Of a stretch of DNA of 64,000 nucleotides, positions 1 to 7,837 are shown one piece after another. A model generated the notes under the pieces. It was not told the origin of the DNA. It saw only the letters and a program-made list of their open reading frames with translations, and searched no databases. Positions within the stretch are counted from its first letter, which is position 1; each line of letters starts with the position of its first letter. Source of the DNA: Hyphomonadaceae bacterium (lineage in GTDB: Bacteria; Pseudomonadota; Alphaproteobacteria; Caulobacterales; Hyphomonadaceae); assembly GCA_024743315.1 (NCBI GenBank), contig JANSWU010000007.1:1-64000 (forward strand). The letters run 5' to 3'. The translations under genes were made by a program, and so were the position numbers.

Positions 1-1
1 C

Positions 2-139
2 AAGACCCGCTCCGGCAAGATCATGCGCCGCATCCTGCGCAAGATCGCCGAGGACAGTTTCGACAATTTGGGCGACACCTCCACCCTCGCCGAACCCGAA
101 GTCGTCCAGGACCTGATCGATAACCGGCAGAATAGGTGA
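2..139 (+). CDS. acs: acetyl-CoA synthetase, C-terminal end only (gene cut by window edge)
   Basis: The first 45 codons visible in frame end at a TGA at 137-139. They read as the extreme C-terminus of an AMP-forming acyl/acetyl-CoA synthetase: the peptide [16 protein letters not shown] matches the conserved A10 motif. The Lys in SGKIMRR is the catalytic residue for adenylation that is switched off by acetylation in Acs enzymes. The tail ([17 protein letters not shown]) is typical of acetyl-CoA synthetase rather than propionyl-CoA synthetase, although only the end is visible. It would activate acetate to acetyl-CoA in the cytoplasm. Confidence 0.85.
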   Translation, partial: KTRSGKIMRRILRKIAEDSFDNLGDTSTLAEPEVVQDLIDNRQNR

Positions 140-145
140 GCTAGC

Positions 146-619
146 TCAAGCGTTACAGTTCTGTGTCTCGGCCATGATACCGACCATTTCAACACGGCCT
201 GTATCATTCTCGACGTGGAAATAGATGTTGCCATAATCATAAATCGTCGACTCGGCTTTCGAGACGACGCAATCCGGCACACCGAACACGGCGCGGGCGC
301 TAATCTGTTCTGATCCCTTGGTGATCCCCTCCGCGGTGCGGAAGCGGTCATCCTGAACAATGATCCAATAGACGGTGTCATGCGCGCCGACCGTCATGCC
401 ATCGAATACATATGTCGTCGCCGCCGTGCCGCGCATCGGAATGGTCCGTTCCGGAACGCCCTTTAGGGCTAAAAGCTGATCGAGGGTCATGCCGATTTCA
501 ACGTCGCCGACCCGTTCGCCGGGCACGATCCGGTTGTCGTTCAGGGTCAAAGGCGCGCTGGCGCAAGCTGTGGTCAGGCCGAGGCTGGCCAAGAGGGCGA
601 AGAAGGGTATTCGCGGCAT
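146..619 (-). CDS. putative lipoprotein of unknown function
   Basis: A 157-residue protein with a short hydrophobic N-terminus ending in a lipobox (LTTAC, Cys about residue 19), so probably a lipoprotein anchored in the periplasm. The rest contains a VGDVEIGMTLDQLLALKGVP segment. That pattern (a G-M-T-x-x-x-L helix followed by a GxP) is common in small BamE/SmpA-like outer-membrane-associated lipoproteins, but the similarity is too weak to name the family. There are three further Cys in the mature part. It is convergent with the acs end, 6 bases away. No specific function is recognised. Confidence 0.7.
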   Translation of the reverse strand: MPRIPFFALLASLGLTTACASAPLTLNDNRIVPGERVGDVEIGMTLDQLLALKGVPERTIPMRGTAATTYVFDGMTVGAHDTVYWIIVQDDRFRTAEGITKGSEQISARAVFGVPDCVVSKAESTIYDYGNIYFHVENDTGRVEMVGIMAETQNCNA

Positions 620-727
620 AAGAAAAGTCTCTCACTGCTCGCCCCCGCAGCGCAGATCTTCCTAAACTGCCTAGATCATTGATTTTGTCGAGACTTTTGA
701 GTGTGAACTCTCTGTCAGATTCCGGTC

Positions 728-1528
728 TTAGGCGATCGGAACCGTGACATCGCCCCAAACAATGAAGTGCGGATTATCATATCCGCGGGCCCGCTTGCCA
801 TAAAGCAGGGGCGCGCCATCGGTTTCGGTGACCCGTGCACCTGCCGCTTCCGCGACCGCCTGACCCGCAGCCGTGTCCCATTCCATGGTTCGGCCATGAC
901 GCGGATACAGATCGGCCTCGCCGGCGGCGATCAGACAGAATTTCAGGGAGGATCCGGCTGAAATGATATCGGCGACCTTCTGGGTTTCGAGAAAGGCATT
1001 GGTTTCGTCGCTGCGGTGTGATTTTGAGGCAATCGCGGTCAGCCCAGCCTCTGGTGCCTTGCGAATGCGCAGGGCGGTCCGCGCACTCGCCGCAGGGACC
1101 GATCCACCCGGTTCGGCCTCCGCTTGCCAGGCTGAAAACCGACTCTCGGCCACGAATAAGCGATTAAGGGCCGGGGCGTAGACGACCCCCATGACCGGGA
1201 CGCCATTTTCGATGATCCCGATATTTACGGTGAACTCACCGCGCTTATTGATAAATTCCTTGGTGCCATCAAGCGGATCAACCAGCGCAAACCGGGCGCC
1301 ATGTTCTGGCAAGTTTCCGGCGGCGACGGATTCTTCGGCAATCACAGGAAGCTCTGGATCCGCTTCCGCCAACGCCGCGAGGATGAGCGCTTCGGCCTTT
1401 TCGTCAGCTTCGGTGACGGGCGAACTGTCATCCTTGCGGTCGACATCGAAGTCGGTGGCATAGACTTGCATGATCAAGTGGCCTGCATCGAGCGCGATCC
1501 GCGCCAGAATATCCCCGGTTAAACTCAT
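728..1528 (-). CDS. cysQ: 3'(2'),5'-bisphosphate nucleotidase CysQ (inositol monophosphatase family)
   Basis: This 266-residue protein has the metal-binding signatures of the inositol-monophosphatase fold. They are an EE pair at residues 65-66, DPLDGTKEF at 84-92, and a late WDTAAGQAVAEAAG motif. CysQ removes the 3' phosphate from PAP made in sulfate assimilation, recycling it to AMP; DPLDGTKEF is the CysQ version of the motif. The start ATG overlaps the stop of the upstream oxidoreductase gene (ATGA), so the two are translationally coupled. Length is normal for the family. Confidence 0.88.
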   Translation of the reverse strand: MSLTGDILARIALDAGHLIMQVYATDFDVDRKDDSSPVTEADEKAEALILAALAEADPELPVIAEESVAAGNLPEHGARFALVDPLDGTKEFINKRGEFTVNIGIIENGVPVMGVVYAPALNRLFVAESRFSAWQAEAEPGGSVPAASARTALRIRKAPEAGLTAIASKSHRSDETNAFLETQKVADIISAGSSLKFCLIAAGEADLYPRHGRTMEWDTAAGQAVAEAAGARVTETDGAPLLYGKRARGYDNPHFIVWGDVTVPIA

Positions 1529-2493
1529 GAGACATGCCTTTCTTGGATCGGAGCATAAATCGGATCAGCAGCCAGGATACGATGCAATGTATTGAGCGTG
1601 TCAAAAGCTTGCTGACTATTGGTGGCGGCAGCGACGGCTGGATTGGCGACGCGGTCGAGAAAGTGCTGAAGCGCACTCAGTGCGCCATTTGACTGGTCAA
1701 AGCGCTCGACCATTTCATGTTGCGCGCCTTCACCGCCCGTGCGTGCATAGATGAGCGTTTCCTGACCAAAATAATTCTGATCGACATTCAGACCTTCAAG
1801 CCAGAGATAGCCGCGCTCAAAACCAAGCTCGAGCCGGAATGTCGGACGCCATTGTGTCGCCGAGACATGCAGGCTGGCCAGCGTTCCAGCATGGGTGCGC
1901 AAGGTCGCCAAGACATTGGTTTCCGATCCGGGCGTTTCGGTCCGATCCAGATCAGCAAATCCACCAATATCTTGAAATGGACCGGCAAAGGCGTGCAAGA
2001 GATCCAGCATTTGCGCGCCAAATTCGAACAGGATGTCGCCGGTGCTGCCGGCCACGCCGCAGATTGCGCGCACGCTTAGCAAGGCGCCATACTCCCCTGA
2101 ACCCGCTTTGTTTAAGGCCGTGACCACGGATTCGTGGTGTCGGAATGTCATGCCAAATTCGAGAACCGGTCGCGTCACGCTTTGTTCGGCGCGTCTTATA
2201 TCGATCATTTCCTCAACCGTACTCGGCACAGGGTGGGTGCTGTAAATCGGCCAGCCGCGCGGCAAAGCAAAGGTCAACCAGGGGGCGAGCTCAGTTCTCG
2301 CCCCGGCAATCACGAGCGCTTCGATCCGATCTCTGACGATGGCGTTTTCTAGCTGAGCAAAGCCCTCTGCGGTCGGTGCCGCATCGAGCGCATAGGCCGC
2401 GATTCGACCGGTTTCAGTCAGTCTGTTCAGCGCAATATGATGCTCCGGATCGAGCTCATCGGCCCCAATCACAGCCATGCGGATTTGCGACAT
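1525..2493 (-). CDS. Gfo/Idh/MocA-family oxidoreductase-like protein
   Basis: A 322-residue protein whose N-terminus (RMAVIGADELDPEHHIALNRL) has the beta-alpha-beta order of an NAD(P)-binding Gfo/Idh/MocA domain, though the glycine motif is degenerate. The second half has the mixed sheet pattern of the C-terminal substrate domain (GSTGDILFEFGAQMLDLLHAFAG). Such enzymes oxidise or reduce sugars and cyclitols with NAD(P). The classical Lys of the EKP motif is not obvious, so it may be a diverged or non-catalytic member. It is the first gene of a two-gene operon with cysQ. The substrate is unknown. Confidence 0.72.
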   Translation of the reverse strand: MSQIRMAVIGADELDPEHHIALNRLTETGRIAAYALDAAPTAEGFAQLENAIVRDRIEALVIAGARTELAPWLTFALPRGWPIYSTHPVPSTVEEMIDIRRAEQSVTRPVLEFGMTFRHHESVVTALNKAGSGEYGALLSVRAICGVAGSTGDILFEFGAQMLDLLHAFAGPFQDIGGFADLDRTETPGSETNVLATLRTHAGTLASLHVSATQWRPTFRLELGFERGYLWLEGLNVDQNYFGQETLIYARTGGEGAQHEMVERFDQSNGALSALQHFLDRVANPAVAAATNSQQAFDTLNTLHRILAADPIYAPIQERHVS

Positions 2494-2582
2494 ACTCTAC
2501 GGGCTCCCAGCGTCCTGCACAGGGTTAGCGACTCGCCTGTGGACAGACAAGGCGATGGCGCAGGCTGTTCACAAGATTGAGC

Positions 2583-3170
2583 CTAGGGTGCAAGCGATTT
2601 GATCAGCGCTGCCGCCTGGGTCTGCGAGAAGCGCTCGGGCAAGGGCGCGCGCATGATCATCACGCGGGCCCAGATCTGCCCGGTCAGGAAATCGACGGCC
2701 TGGTCGAGGTCAAAATCTCGACGCACCACTTTTTTAGCGGCGATTTCAGCCAGGATTAGCCGCAATGGCGCGCGAATATGGTCTTTGAGCCAGGTCCGCC
2801 AGGTTTCGCCGGCATCCTTATCATCGCTGGCGGCGATCATGGCTGCCCGCAGCACCGCGTGCCCGGACCCTTGCCGCGTGGCGTCTTCGAGGGGTTGGAT
2901 TAAGGCCGAAATCCGTTCAACCGGGTCACGGCCGAGCTTTGACGCTTCTGGCACAAGATCTAGTGCCGCTTCGATACACATATTCCCGATCGCCGGCCAC
3001 CAGCGGTAAATGGTTTGTTTTGACGCTTTGGCCTTGCGAGACACCTTGTCGACGCTGAACTTGCGCCAGCCATGTTCGGCCATTTCTTCCCGTGTGGCTT
3101 GCAGGATCGCCGCGCGCGACTGCTCGCTGCTGCGCTGGCCCTTTTTCGATTTCGGTTTTGTATCCGGCAT
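2583..3170 (-). CDS. TetR-family transcriptional regulator
   Basis: A 195-residue protein with the TetR N-terminal HTH: SRAAILQATREEMAEHGWRKFSVDKVSRKAKASKQTIYRWW, about residues 18-59. The C-terminal ligand domain resembles TetR_C_11-type domains in length and helix pattern. It is divergent from the carbonic anhydrase/bicarbonate transporter cluster, with 116 bases between the two starts, so it may control that cluster as well as itself. The intergenic DNA carries inverted repeats (3191-3217). The ligand is unknown. Confidence 0.88.
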   Translation of the reverse strand: MPDTKPKSKKGQRSSEQSRAAILQATREEMAEHGWRKFSVDKVSRKAKASKQTIYRWWPAIGNMCIEAALDLVPEASKLGRDPVERISALIQPLEDATRQGSGHAVLRAAMIAASDDKDAGETWRTWLKDHIRAPLRLILAEIAAKKVVRRDFDLDQAVDFLTGQIWARVMIMRAPLPERFSQTQAAALIKSLAP

Positions 3171-3190
3171 GGGTCTCGTGTCGCTGAATT

Positions 3191-3217
3191 TGTTACACGT
3201 TCCGTTAACAGGGAACG
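3191..3217. promoter_or_regulatory. overlapping inverted repeats between TetR gene and carbonic anhydrase gene
   Basis: Two inverted repeats overlap here. One is TGTTA / TAACA with a 10-base spacer (3191-3210). The other is CGTTCC / GGAACG with an 8-base spacer (3198-3203 and 3212-3217). Position and size fit a TetR-type operator serving both directions. That the adjacent TetR binds it is inference. Confidence 0.45.
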
Positions 3218-3286
3218 ATCCGTTTGTCTTATGCCCTCTTGCATCGCTTGTGCCACTGTTTCAAGACAGCGCGGGAGGAAAATTTA

Positions 3287-3904
3287 ATGCATACGATTCC
3301 GAAGCTCATTGAGAGCTATCGAGCCTTTCGTGACAGCGATTATCCGGAACACGCCCGTCTATATAAGGATCTTGGGCAGGGGCAGCATCCAGAGGTCATG
3401 ATGATCAGTTGCGCGGACTCTCGTGTCGAGCCGGCCGAAATCTTTCATGCCAATCCCGGCGACCTGTTTGTTGTGCGCAATGTCGCCAATATCGTTCCGG
3501 CGTTTGAAGATGACGGCCTCGCCCACAGTGTTAGTGCTGCTCTCGAATATGCGGTGACAGCCCTCAAGATCCCGCACATTGTCGTGATGGGCCATGGTGG
3601 ATGCGGCGGCGTGAATGCCTGCCTGAGTGCCGTCGAGTCGGGTCCGGTCGGCACCTGTATTGCGCCTTGGGTCAGCATGTTGGACGAAACCCGCGACAAG
3701 GTGCTGGCGACCAATCCAAGCGATCCACAAAAGGCGCTTGAACTCGCAGGTATCATTATGTCGATGGAAAACCTCATGACCTTCCCTTTCATTCGCGAGG
3801 CGGTTGAGGCGGGGAACCTGATCCTGCATGGGGCCTGGTTCGAGATTGAATCAGGCGAGTTGCACTGGCGCGACAAAAAGACCGGAGCGTTCGGAAGGAT
3901 ATAG
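3287..3904 (+). CDS. beta-class carbonic anhydrase
   Basis: A 205-residue enzyme that interconverts CO2 and bicarbonate. The zinc ligands are Cys42 in SCADSRVEP (with the Asp44-Arg46 dyad), His103 and Cys106 in MGHGGCGG. I chose the ATG at 3287 because GGGAGG lies 8-12 bases upstream; the frame is open further upstream from 3224 but without a comparable ribosome site. It lies 49 bases before an SbtA-like bicarbonate permease and a PII-like protein, so it probably equilibrates the imported bicarbonate. There is no signal peptide, so it is cytoplasmic. Confidence 0.93.
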   Translation: MHTIPKLIESYRAFRDSDYPEHARLYKDLGQGQHPEVMMISCADSRVEPAEIFHANPGDLFVVRNVANIVPAFEDDGLAHSVSAALEYAVTALKIPHIVVMGHGGCGGVNACLSAVESGPVGTCIAPWVSMLDETRDKVLATNPSDPQKALELAGIIMSMENLMTFPFIREAVEAGNLILHGAWFEIESGELHWRDKKTGAFGRI

Positions 3905-3953
3905 GCACACCAATTCCGCGACCTATATAGGCGGCTAATCAAAAGCCAATTGT

Positions 3954-4952
3954 ATGGGGGCCGTTTTGGACGTCGCTATTTCGACCCTTCTTTCACCGAT
4001 TATCCTGTTCTTTGCCTTAGGGATGGTCGCTGCAATTTTGCGCTCACAAATGAGCGTTCCCGAAGCCATCGCCAAAGGGCTCGCCATCTATCTGATGATG
4101 GCGATTGGCCTAAAAGGCGGGGTGGAAATGTCAAAAAACCCGCTCACCACGGACGTGATCCTGGTACTGGTCGCGGGGATTATTCTATCCTTTGTCATTC
4201 CGGCAATCTCCTTTGTCTTGCTTCGAATCACGACCAAGCTTGACCGGATAGATGCTGCCGCGACCGCCGCGCACTATGGCTCCATCTCAATCGTGACTTT
4301 TGTTGCCGCCACTGAAGCGGTGCGGCTATCCGGGCTTGATAGTGGCGGACACCTGGTTGCCGTGGCGGCCTTGATGGAAACCCCAGCGATCATCACCGCA
4401 CTGTTCCTCGCCTCGCGCGGAGAGGCCCAACGTGCGAAACCGGTCGCTGGATCAGAGCGCGGCGAACTGGTGCGAGAAGTGTTTCTGAACGCCTCGATTG
4501 TTGTGCTCGTAGGGGCTTTGGCCATCGGCTGGATTGCAGGCGAAGAGGGCACGGCCAGCGTTCAGCCTTTCTTTGTCGACCTGTTCCAGGGCGTATTGTG
4601 CCTTTTCCTGCTCGATATGGGCCTGTCAGCGGGGCGCGGACTACGCCAGGGCTGGCGACAGTTGAGCATTCCTACGGTCGGGTTTGGGCTGTATATGCCG
4701 TTGATCTCGGCCGGGATCGCAGCGGCCATTGCGTCTGTCCTGAACATGCCTGCGGGTGATGCTGCCTTGCTGATCACGCTGTCCGCGTCGGCGTCCTATA
4801 TCGCGGTGCCAGCGGCGATGCGTCTCGCCCTGCCGGAAGCCAAGCCGTCAATCTACCTGACGCTGTCGCTGGGTGTAACATTCCCGTTTAACGTTACGAT
4901 TGGTATTCCGATCTATATCTATCTCGCGCTGCTGGTAACCGGACAGGGATAA
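3954..4952 (+). CDS. sbtA: SbtA-type sodium-dependent bicarbonate permease
   Basis: A 332-residue integral membrane protein with about ten hydrophobic segments in two halves. The family signature regions are visible: LSPIILFFALGMVAAILRS at the N-terminus, KGGVEMS in the first half and a TAAHYGSISIVTF stretch at the first-half junction. SbtA proteins import bicarbonate with Na+. The central cytoplasmic loop (REVFLNASIVVLVGALAIGW follows it) is short. It is placed between a carbonic anhydrase and a PII-like gene, as in cyanobacterial SbtA-SbtB pairs. Substrate specificity is inferred from family and neighbours. Confidence 0.85.
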   Translation: MGAVLDVAISTLLSPIILFFALGMVAAILRSQMSVPEAIAKGLAIYLMMAIGLKGGVEMSKNPLTTDVILVLVAGIILSFVIPAISFVLLRITTKLDRIDAAATAAHYGSISIVTFVAATEAVRLSGLDSGGHLVAVAALMETPAIITALFLASRGEAQRAKPVAGSERGELVREVFLNASIVVLVGALAIGWIAGEEGTASVQPFFVDLFQGVLCLFLLDMGLSAGRGLRQGWRQLSIPTVGFGLYMPLISAGIAAAIASVLNMPAGDAALLITLSASASYIAVPAAMRLALPEAKPSIYLTLSLGVTFPFNVTIGIPIYIYLALLVTGQG

Positions 4953-4955
4953 GCC

Positions 4956-5261
4956 ATGACCAAGTATCTTCGAATCGAGCTGATCATCGAGCGCATGGCG
5001 CACAAACGTGCCTGCCGGGTCCTCGAGGCCGCTGGCATGACGGGCTATACGGTCTTGCCTGCCATGGCCGGATTTGGTGGCTCCAAGCGCTGGAGCCGCG
5101 ACACGGATCTGTCTGCCAGCGGTGATATGGTGGTCATCCTGTCGGTCGGCGATGAAGCCAAGGTGCGCGCCGTGATGGCCGAAATCGGCGACTTGCTTGG
5201 CGCGCATATCGGGATCGTTACGGCGGCAGAGGTTGAGGTGCTTCGACCCGGGCGCTTCTAG
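4956..5261 (+). CDS. sbtB: PII-like signalling protein (SbtB type)
   Basis: A 101-residue protein starting 3 bases after the sbtA stop. The beta-alpha-beta repeats and a flexible loop (GFGGSKRWSRDTDLSASGDMV, corresponding to the PII T-loop) mark it as a nitrogen-regulator PII-like fold. In cyanobacteria SbtB binds adenine nucleotides including cAMP and closes SbtA. This copy ends in RPGRF and lacks the C-terminal cysteine-bearing redox loop of some cyanobacterial SbtB proteins. A role as trimeric regulator of the adjacent permease is inferred from gene order. Confidence 0.78.
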   Translation: MTKYLRIELIIERMAHKRACRVLEAAGMTGYTVLPAMAGFGGSKRWSRDTDLSASGDMVVILSVGDEAKVRAVMAEIGDLLGAHIGIVTAAEVEVLRPGRF

Positions 5262-5266
5262 ACGGG

Positions 5267-5788
5267 CTATCCGCGCTCAACCGCCTGGGCGATCAGCTCG
5301 CGCGCCTTTTCGACACCCGCCCAGCTTTCGACCCGGCTCCATTTTCCGGTCTCGAGATCCTTATAGTGGGTAAAGAAGTGGGTGATCTTCTCGACCAGGA
5401 TGTCGGGCAAATCGTGATAAGTCGCCACTTTGTCATAATAGGCGGTCAGTTTTGGGTGCGGGACCGCCAGAATTTTCTCATCCGGGCCCTTATCATCCGT
5501 CATCATCAATACGCCGACCGGGCGCGCGCGCACCACACTGCCCGGGACCAGAGGACGATTGCCAACCACCATGACGTCAATCGGGTCGCCATCGAGGCTG
5601 AGCGTATGCGGGACGAAGCCGTAATTACAGGGATACCGCATCTCGGTGTATAGATAGCGATCGACAAACATGGCCCCAGAGGCCTTGTCGATTTCATATT
5701 TGATCGGATCGCCGCCAAGCGGCACTTCCACGATCACATTAAGGTCATCGGGTGGGTTCTGTCCGGAGCTGATTTTGCTGATATCCAT
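5267..5788 (-). CDS. ppa: inorganic pyrophosphatase (family I)
   Basis: A 173-residue soluble enzyme that hydrolyses pyrophosphate to phosphate and pulls biosynthetic reactions forward. The Mg-binding signature [11 protein letters not shown] lies at residues 65-75. Other conserved stretches are [14 protein letters not shown] near residue 21 and the [11 protein letters not shown] region. Length is standard for the hexameric bacterial form. It is convergent with the PII-like gene (5 bases apart) and transcribed alone. Confidence 0.95.
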   Translation of the reverse strand: MDISKISSGQNPPDDLNVIVEVPLGGDPIKYEIDKASGAMFVDRYLYTEMRYPCNYGFVPHTLSLDGDPIDVMVVGNRPLVPGSVVRARPVGVLMMTDDKGPDEKILAVPHPKLTAYYDKVATYHDLPDILVEKITHFFTHYKDLETGKWSRVESWAGVEKARELIAQAVERG

Positions 5789-5914
5789 GGGAGGAAGCCT
5801 CTTTGACGCAAGGTTTGAGCGTGCCCGTGCAGGATCAGAGCCAACACGTCAAGCGGTCATAAAGTCTTGGCCTTACAAGCTTGCAGTGCTTTAGTCGAAT
5901 GAGACTTTGGTAGC

Positions 5915-6580
5915 GTGAGATTCAAAATGACAATGCTTGGTAAATGCGCAGGCGCGGTGGCACTCCTTGGATGCGCCATGCTCCCAGCTGTGGCGCAGGA
6001 TATGCGGTCAGCTTCTGAGAAGGTTGTGGCGTGTCAAAACGTGGCGAATGCCTCGGAGCGGCTGGCTTGTTTTGAATCTGCAGCGGTAGAACTATCGGCG
6101 CTTTTGGCGATTCCCGTGGCGGAGACCCCATTGGCACCGGCACCGACTGAGGCAGGTGTGCAAGCGCCGAGTGCGGCTGAAACGCAATTGGTTCAACAAG
6201 CCATGACCTTGCCCGCGCCAGCGCCCGACGCCGGCCAGGCTCCAATCCAGCAGGCGGCCGTCGCAACACAGGCAGAACCGGAAGATCCGGACTCTCGCCT
6301 GCCCTCTTGGATCCCCCGGATTACATTTGGTGAGCAAAAGGACGTTGTGCGCGAGCCAGATCAGTTTGAGACCACGCTAACCCGCATTCAACGCAATGAT
6401 CTCGGACGCCACTTCTTTACGACAGCTGAAGGGCATGTCTGGAAGCAATACTCGATTGATCGGATCAAAGCCCCGTCCAAGTTGCCAACCGAGGTTGTCC
6501 TCGACAAAAACATGGTGGGCGGAATCAGGATCACGATCCTGGAAACGAATGAACGGATCCGCGTGACTCGGATCGAATAG
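5915..6580 (+). CDS. exported protein with paired-cysteine N-terminal motif, function unknown
   Basis: A 221-residue protein with a signal peptide (GAVALLGCAMLPAVAQD; cleavage probably after AVA). The mature N-terminus carries CQNVANASERLACFE, the C-x(n)-R-L-x-C-F/Y-E/D motif seen in several exported helical-hairpin proteins, with the two Cys likely disulfide-bonded. A Pro/Ala/Gln-rich linker (about residues 65-120) leads to a C-terminal domain (FETTLTRIQRNDLGRHFFTTAEGHVWKQ) that looks like a small beta domain. The GTG at 5915 gives the longest form; ATG at 5927 is equally possible. No function is recognised. Confidence 0.75.
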   Translation: MRFKMTMLGKCAGAVALLGCAMLPAVAQDMRSASEKVVACQNVANASERLACFESAAVELSALLAIPVAETPLAPAPTEAGVQAPSAAETQLVQQAMTLPAPAPDAGQAPIQQAAVATQAEPEDPDSRLPSWIPRITFGEQKDVVREPDQFETTLTRIQRNDLGRHFFTTAEGHVWKQYSIDRIKAPSKLPTEVVLDKNMVGGIRITILETNERIRVTRIE

Positions 6581-6581
6581 G

Positions 6582-7196
6582 TCAGCCCTCGGTCAACGCA
6601 TAGTTAAAGCTGATTGAGATGCGCGGTGCTTCTGACTGGCTGGTTATGACTTCATGACGTAGCCAGCTCTCCCACATGAGGACGTCACCTGCCTGTGGCG
6701 AGATATAGTGGAAACGCCGTGCAGACTCCGGCGCGTCCGCCTTGATTGCTGGCGCTGCCATCATCATCGGTAGGCGTGGATCTTCAAACTTGATCCGCCC
6801 GGCGCTTTCTGGGACTGCGAGATAACACGTGCCCGAAATCACGCTGTTTGGGTGGATGTGGCCTGAATGGTGCCCTCCTTCGCCCAGAATATTGATCCAT
6901 AAACTATCACAATGCAGTTTGGCGGCGCCAAGCTCCCAATGACGCGCGGCAGCATATTTGGCGGCCTCAATGTTGAGCGCGCTGACCAATTGCGAAAAAG
7001 CCGGTGCGCGTTGCGGCAAGTCATCTAGGGACGCGTAAGACGTATAGCCAGGATAGCCTTCACGGTCGCACCATTCATGACCGGCCGTGTCGCCATCTTC
7101 GATCATCCAAACGGCGTCATGCAGGTCGTCCAGAAGGGCGGCATCAGACAGAGTCGAGCGTTGGATTTGCGATGCAAAGAGCGAGATTTCGGTCAT
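6582..7196 (-). CDS. TIGR02466-family putative 2-oxoglutarate/Fe(II) oxygenase
   Basis: A 204-residue protein with a double-stranded beta-helix pattern. GHIHPNSVISGTCYL provides the likely first iron ligand. A late GDVLMWESWLRHEVITSQSEAPRISISFNY segment provides the distal His and the Arg that would bind 2-oxoglutarate. This matches the TIGR02466 family, whose substrates are unknown. It is divergent from the iorAB pair and convergent with the exported-protein gene, one base away. It probably encodes a cytoplasmic hydroxylase. Confidence 0.75.
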   Translation of the reverse strand: MTEISLFASQIQRSTLSDAALLDDLHDAVWMIEDGDTAGHEWCDREGYPGYTSYASLDDLPQRAPAFSQLVSALNIEAAKYAAARHWELGAAKLHCDSLWINILGEGGHHSGHIHPNSVISGTCYLAVPESAGRIKFEDPRLPMMMAAPAIKADAPESARRFHYISPQAGDVLMWESWLRHEVITSQSEAPRISISFNYALTEG

Positions 7197-7348
7197 GACC
7201 TCTCTTTATAGCGGTTGCGAGCGGGTGCAATGCACCGTCTCTGAATCGGTGACTGAGCTTGGCGGCAATGGCGGAATTTTTACGTTGCGCCCTGCCGCAA
7301 GTCGTGTACTGAATATTATACAAACCATTCAGTGGTAAGGAGGCGGCC

Positions 7349-7810
7349 ATGGCTGAGATACGGTTCAAAGTGAACGGCGAGGACACGGTCGTCGATACCG
7401 ACCCGAGCACGCCTTTGCTGTGGGTGCTGCGCGAGCAATTAAAACTGAATGGCACGAAATTTGGCTGCGGGATTGCCCAGTGCGGTGCCTGTACGGTGCA
7501 CCTCAACGGCACGCCTGTGCGCTCGTGTTCGACCGCGCTGGCGGCTGCCGAGGGCGCTGAGATCACCACGATTGAAGGAGTCGCAGGCGCCGATGGCGCG
7601 CGTCATAAAGTACAGGCGGCCTGGATCGAGCATCAGGTGCCACAATGCGGCTACTGTCAGTCGGGACAGATCATGTCCGCGGTCGCATTGCTGCGCGACA
7701 ATCCAGATCCGAGCGATGAAGACATCGATGCGGCGATGCGCGGTAATATTTGCCGCTGCGGCGCCTATGGCCGCATTCGCGCGGCCATCAAATCAGCTGC
7801 CCGCGCTTAG
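7349..7810 (+). CDS. iorA: [2Fe-2S] subunit of molybdenum hydroxylase (isoquinoline 1-oxidoreductase alpha-like)
   Basis: A 153-residue electron-transfer subunit with both iron-sulfur clusters of the xanthine-oxidase family. The plant-type cluster uses Cys40, 45, 48 and 60; the C-terminal helical cluster uses Cys100, 103, 135 and 137. It passes electrons from the molybdenum subunit encoded 27 bases downstream. GGAGG stands before the ATG. IorA-type subunits work with a large subunit lacking a separate FAD protein, which fits the two-gene layout. The substrate (aldehyde or N-heterocycle) cannot be read from sequence. Confidence 0.88.
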   Translation: MAEIRFKVNGEDTVVDTDPSTPLLWVLREQLKLNGTKFGCGIAQCGACTVHLNGTPVRSCSTALAAAEGAEITTIEGVAGADGARHKVQAAWIEHQVPQCGYCQSGQIMSAVALLRDNPDPSDEDIDAAMRGNICRCGAYGRIRAAIKSAARA

Positions 7811-7837
7811 ACCGCGCCGTTTCGAGGAGATCACATC

